DNA of 11,810 bases, from assembly GCA_012064415.1 (NCBI GenBank), contig SSNU01000096.1, positions 460,084-471,893 on the forward strand, in the 5' to 3' direction. Each line of letters begins with the position of its first letter. Positions within the stretch are counted from its first letter, which is position 1. Both the position numbers and the translations under genes were made by a program. Of this stretch, positions 8,501 to 11,810 are shown piece after piece. A model generated the notes under the pieces. It was not told where the DNA came from, ran no database searches, and saw only the letters and a list, made by a program, of their open reading frames with translations. Source of the stretch: Gyrodactylus bullatarudis (taxonomy: Eukaryota > Platyhelminthes > Monogenea > Gyrodactylidea > Gyrodactylidae).

Positions 8501-10801
8501 TCAATAAAAATTAATGCTTAGAATTTATAGATCTATCAGAAAAGTTGGTCCTAATATGAGCTTAAAAATTTCACCCTACCCTATTAAACACTACTTTTTT
8601 TATTTATTTAGGAATACTATTTATTAACTATATGAAAAATTCTGCCCATCATCGTGTATATTAGTTTCGATCTACTGATCATCTTGAGTCTACTTGATCA
8701 ACGAAGCCTTTTATGGAGCTAGTACATATGGAGATAAATATGAAGAATTCTATTAGAGACCGACGAGAAATATGGTGTAGAGGTTTAAAATACTAGAAGA
8801 GTATAACTTGATTCATAATTTTTATTTTCACATTAAAAGCAAGGAATATCCAAATTTCAACTTGCTGCCGGATGGTTTCATCAAGAAAATGACCAGAAAT
8901 ATGCAAAAACTTGAAGAGAGCTATTATGGCCTTATGAATTGTAACATTGCTCATCTCCTGTCAATAGATCAATTGAAACCTATTCTCAAATTAAAATCAG
9001 TTCCCTATAACCTCTTTAGGTACATACCCATTTTTGATGAGATAACTGGGTACCTTAAAATTTTCAGAAACATTCGCCAAGCGTTAAATAACAAGTGGGT
9101 TCACTTCTTTCATTTTATCAAGCTACGAGTGTTATCCGTGTATTTTTACCTCTCCCCTGTTTATTGAAGAAATCAATGACATGCACATCATACAAAAGTT
9201 GACATCTCGCAAGGAGACTGATTCGAAAAAATTCCCAGCCATTTGGGATCCGATTGTGAGTTTATTTTCTAGCCAAATTTTGCCTCATTCGATGAAATAC
9301 TCTATCTGAAACTTTTGATCAGTCATTTTGAAAAAAATTATTTCAGAAAAATTTGGCGAAATTTTAAACTTTGAATATATAGGTGTGAGAGAATTAAAAC
9401 CAATTACAATACGACAATTCAATTTTTGGAAGATCCGTTAATTTGAACTGTTCTCGGATCATCCAGATTTATTACTTTTTAAAGCACTAAAAATGGTCGA
9501 AAAAGTAGACTAACTAGAAATATTTCTTCTATAGAAAGGCGATGCCTGATGTTATGAAGAAATAAGTACTTTATTTCAGACATACTCTTCAGTCTTTACA
9601 TGCCAAAGTAAATACATTAAAAATTACAATAAGAGCAAGGTACCATCTGATTGGTTGGCCTTTCTTCAAACATATACAATATATGATGTAATTACAAGTG
9701 TGACAATGACTAATACATTACATTTCAGTTTGAAGAAAGGCCAACCAATCAGATGGTACCTTGCTTTTATTGTAATTTTTAATGTATTTATTTTGGCATG
9801 TAAAGACTGAAGAGTATGCCTGAAATAAAGTACTTATTTCTTCATAACATCAGGCATCGCCTTTCTATAGAAAAAATGATCGAAAGCATTTCTAAAGTTA
9901 AAGATGATATTGATAATCATCTCAAAGTCTAGAATTATTTCGTTCTAAGGTAATATATACCACAAGTTCGTCTTATTTGGATTAGCCCATGTTGCTGAAT
10001 GTTACAGCTTACTAACGGGATCCCACTGCATACATCTTTAATCTAATCCATTCACCAAATAAGACAAACCTGTGGGATATATTACCAAAGCACCTAGAAC
10101 GAAATAAGTAAGTATAGGAGCTGCACTATTCAATAGTATTCATTAGGAAGTAGACTTTCCTAAAATATCGACAAAAATTTGGGTTTTTCTCATCTAATGA
10201 TAATTCTTAGAAGTAGAGTTTGGTTCCCCTCACACCTTGAAATAAACAAGAGATTCCAGTTTAAAAAAGTGACCAACTCAAAATAAAAAATGTCTCCGAA
10301 TTATTTTTCTCCAATCGGTTTTCAGATAATCCTTAGAGAATTTCTAAACCTTTTAGATGAAAAATGAGATTATTTTTAAATATCATAAATTTACCTGGAA
10401 TTTTTCAGTTATTTCATTTCATCCTTGTGATTGACTCTCTAAGTCCGGAAAAGTTTGCCATTCTACCCTATCTTGGCGAAATAAATTTGGGCTTTGACAC
10501 AGAGGACCTTCTCAATATGGACTCTTCTCAGTTTAATGCTCTCCTCTTGAATGGAACTTTTACTGTGGCTGAGATTAACACGCAGAATTACCTCAAGATC
10601 TCTGCAATTGTGAATAAATTCTTTGACAAGTTACCAGATTATGAATTCAAATATTTGGGCACTCTCTTCTGCGGTATAAGTCCAGAGAAAATGTATCTCT
10701 TTCCATTGGCCGATTTGGACCTGAATGAAGAGAATATTGCAATATTCAATTCAATCAACGATTGCTCCAACTTTAACCAGAAATATCAATTACGCTTGAA
10801 C
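5575..10801 (+). CDS. Large secreted protein gene, 5' part, six exons with repeat-laden introns (3' end beyond window)
   Basis: Predicted exons are 5575-5631, 5670-5895, 7153-7612, 8840-9094, 9123-9255 and 10409-10801; intron phases are 0, 1, 2, 2, 0, and the open last donor (GTAAGT at 10802) is phase 0. The joined frame is 508 codons and incomplete at the 3' end. The ATG at 5575 is the first after an in-frame stop and starts a hydrophobic leader, MNNLYVLHMLLWN, ending near QAQD, which reads as a signal peptide. Sequons at 101 (NAT) and 425 (NGT) suit a secreted protein. The body is rich in Leu, Ile, Phe and Asn and looks helical. Exon 6 has two related segments, LSPEKFAILP (388) and ISPEKMYLFP (467), about 79 residues apart. 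This is faintly reminiscent of mesothelin/stereocilin-type helical repeats, but I do not claim membership. Weak points are the exon 2-3 join (exon 3 might start at ATG 7140) and a possible 48-nt in-frame intron around 9019-9066. Confidence 0.6.
6130..6363. mobile_element. 234-bp TIR element (AGGGTAATACAAA ends), best copy of the dispersed family
   Basis: Position 6130 begins AGGGTAATACAAA and the element ends at 6363 with its reverse complement; the pairing extends imperfectly to about 20 bp. The interior contains the GGCGCGGATTTTAAAAA block shared with copies A and C, and the CTCTATCGAATGAGC block shared with the 5362 and 7829 fragments. It lacks coding capacity, so it is a MITE-like non-autonomous element. 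The family of the mobilising transposase cannot be told; the target-site duplication is unclear. Confidence 0.6.
6602..7019. mobile_element. 418-bp element with 56-bp terminal inverted repeats
   Basis: The left TIR (6602-6657) and right TIR (6964-7019) match over 56 bp with three mismatches (core AAAAGTAGATTTATTC). The interior of about 306 bp is less AT-rich than its flanks and includes one 38-codon frame (6728-6844) starting MNSLQFYHFG, of unknown meaning. There is no transposase. It resembles a MITE inserted in the long intron of the secreted-protein gene. Confidence 0.75.
7829..7910. repeat. Repeat fragment related to 5362-5440
   Basis: It shares TCTATCAAATG, GCATAAACTCGAAAA and a terminal GTATTACCCTAAT with the ends of the 234-bp TIR element. 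Only the 3' part of the family unit is recognisable. Confidence 0.5.
8372..8583. repeat. Degenerate dispersed repeat, copy C
   Basis: AAAAATCCATTGAAAAT followed by GCGGCGATTTGAAAAA (around 8410-8445) matches copy A (around 4768-4800). The end, TTTCACCCTACCCTA, resembles the family terminus. Confidence 0.5.
9521..9878. mobile_element. 358-bp near-perfect palindrome with 151-bp arms
   Basis: The left arm (9521-9671) and right arm (9728-9878) are reverse complements with about four or five mismatches over 151 positions; the spacer is 56 bp. Arm landmarks are TCTATAGAAAGGCGATGCC at the outside, then a block with CATACTCTTCAGTC and ACATGCC, and CCATCTGATTGGTTGGCC at the inside. A partial relative lies at the window end (11696-11810), which makes this a repeat family. 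It has no coding capacity. Such symmetry means either recent insertion or ongoing arm homogenisation. Confidence 0.85.
9938..10104. mobile_element. 167-bp MITE-like element flanked by TA
   Basis: The ends TTTCGTTCTA and its reverse complement are each flanked by TA (9936-9937 and 10105-10106), as expected for Tc1/mariner-type target-site duplication. The arms run about 45-50 bp with an insertion in the right arm; both include a TAATATAT block and TCTTATTTGG. The spacer is about 57 bp. It is non-autonomous. Confidence 0.65.
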
Positions 10802-10857
10802 GTAAGTATTTTTCTAGTCAACTCTAGAAATAAGTCTGATACTATCCTCAGATATAA

Positions 10858-11564
10858 ACCTAATTGACATGAAGATGAGAATTTACTAATTTTACAAAAA
10901 CTTCGATATTTTTCTCCGGATTCACAGAAAAAAAATAATTTTAAAACGGAATGAGCTAATAAGATATTCGAAAAAATTCCTATAAAAATTCAATCTGACC
11001 AAAATTAGGCCGTTTTTCGATTTTCGAAAATACACCAAATTTCCACTTTTTCAACTTTCGAATCCAAAATTTTTATCGATTTCGATGATTCGAAGCAGTT
11101 AAGTGATGCTATTTAGGATCAACATTAGACAAAAGATTTGGCCATAGAGATAGCGAAGAAATTACTCTTTCCAAGAAAAAGTTAAACTTCCAAATTTTGG
11201 ATAATCGAAAAATTCAAATGGTTCGATTTCCCATAGTAATGACGAATTTCAGTGAACTTCTGCAGGTGAATCCGGATTCTTAATTCAATGATGATCCCAA
11301 ATATCATCACTTAACTTCTTTGAATCATCGAAATCGATAAAAATTTTGGGTTCAAAACTTGAAAAAGTGGAAATTAGGTGCATTTTCGAAATCCAAAAAT
11401 TGGCCTTATTTTGGTCAGATTGAATTTTTATAGGAATTTTATCAAATATCTTATTAGCTCATTCCGTTTTAGAATTCAAAAAAATTATTTTTTTCTGTGA
11501 ATCTGGAGAAAAATATTGAGTTTTCTGTAAAATTTGTAAATTCTCATCTTCATGTCAATTAGGT
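10858..11564. mobile_element. 707-bp foldback element with ~270-bp arms
   Basis: The left arm (10858 to about 11128) begins ACCTAATTGACATGAAGATG. The right arm (about 11285-11564) ends with its reverse complement. Arms pair along their whole length, for example across AACGGAATGAGCTAATAAG and TTTATCGATTTCGATGATTC, at roughly 85-90 percent identity with small indels. The spacer is about 156 bp. There is no transposase frame. It is the longest inverted repeat in the window. Confidence 0.8.
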
Positions 11565-11695
11565 CATAATTGTGGGAAATTTGAATTTATTGATTATCAC
11601 TAGGGCAATAAATTTGCGATTTTTTATTTAGGGTATGAGAATGACTTTTAATATCATCAGTCAGTTGTGCAAACGGTGAGAGCATTTAAATAAAT

Positions 11696-11810
11696 AAGAA
11701 AGGATGCCGAGAAAATTTTTGAGGAATAAGCGCTTTATTTCAGGCATACTCTTCAGCCTCTTACATGCCAAATATATAGTAAAAAACAAAGAAAAATATA
11801 AATAAATCTG
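11696..11810. mobile_element. Partial second member of the 358-bp palindrome family, cut by the window end
   Basis: From 11696 the sequence follows the left arm of the 9521 element: GGATGCC, then an AATAAGCGCTTTATTTC block, GGCATACTCTTCAG and TTACATGCCAAA. It diverges in the segment after GGATGCC. Only one arm is inside the window. Confidence 0.65.

Larger units (their letters stand above)
7613..8839 (+). other. Predicted 1227-bp intron with degenerate repeats
   Basis: The donor GTAGGT (7613) and acceptor after a T-rich tract (8838-8839) are both phase 2. If the donor is not used, the frame stops immediately at TAG (7614-7616), and an AATAAA at 7677-7682 could end the transcript. The intron contains an inverted TATTCAGA/TCTGAATA pair near 7740-7806 and repeat fragments at 7829-7910 and about 8372-8583. 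No gene is supported inside it. Confidence 0.5.
9256..10408 (+). other. Predicted 1153-bp intron carrying two foldback elements
   Basis: The donor GTGAGT (9256) and the acceptor TTTTTCAG (10401-10408) are both phase 0. The intron contains the 358-bp palindrome and the TA-flanked 167-bp element, separated by 59 bp. The remaining sequence is AT-rich with no supported gene. Confidence 0.55.
10802..11810 (+). other. Start of a long open-ended intron with a 707-bp foldback
   Basis: The strong donor GTAAGT at 10802 follows the last coding exon. No convincing acceptor with an open downstream exon was found before the window ends. The stretch holds the 707-bp foldback, a short tract near 11600 resembling the AGGGTAATAC family terminus, and a partial relative of the 358-bp palindrome. 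Confidence 0.5.

Noticed and set aside
1..11810. CRISPR array, prokaryotic operon, rRNA or tRNA genes
   Set aside because: There are no regularly spaced direct repeats and no ribosome-binding-site pattern. Genes are intron-split with poly(A) signals, and no cloverleaf or rRNA core sequence was recognised.

Overview
The window is eukaryotic and probably animal. It is AT-rich, genes lie on both strands, and coding regions are broken by GT-AG introns that keep the reading frame. One product matches GON-4-like, an animal nuclear protein, and another matches DUSP23, a dual-specificity phosphatase. Most introns are tiny: 49, 32, 32, 35, 34, 45, 55, 38 and 28 nt in the models given here. Introns this short occur in strongly compacted animal genomes such as dicyemid or orthonectid mesozoans. 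That placement is an inference from intron size, not an identification.

The left third (1-4150) is gene-dense. A GON4L-like gene on the minus strand (306-1984, four exons) faces away from a DUSP23-like gene on the plus strand (2097-2612, three exons), with 112 bp between start codons. An unrecognised 146-residue gene (2708-3248, plus) follows. It converges tail-to-tail on a small minus-strand reading frame (3353-3529) that has its own poly(A) signal. A single-exon membrane-anchored cysteine-rich protein (3667-4047, plus) comes next.

The middle (4150-5574) has no convincing gene. It holds a perfect 43-bp foldback (4414-4527), a 354-bp foldback with ~128-bp arms (4940-5293) and degenerate dispersed repeats.

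The right half (5575 to the end) is best read as one long plus-strand gene for a secreted protein. It has a signal-peptide exon at 5575 and further exons at 5670, 7153, 8840, 9123 and 10409; it is still open at a strong splice donor at 10802. All five junctions are phase-compatible. Three completed introns exceed 1.1 kb and the last is open-ended. The long introns carry inverted-repeat elements or degenerate repeats: a 418-bp TIR element (6602-7019), a 234-bp TIR element with relatives (6130-6363), a 358-bp near-perfect palindrome (9521-9878) with a partial relative at the window end, a TA-flanked 167-bp element (9938-10104) and a 707-bp foldback (10858-11564).

The two most notable points are the DUSP23-like gene, whose P-loop is retained while the catalytic His-Cys is missing at an exon junction, and the sharp split between ultrashort introns and kilobase introns loaded with foldback DNA. 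No rRNA, tRNA or CRISPR array was seen.
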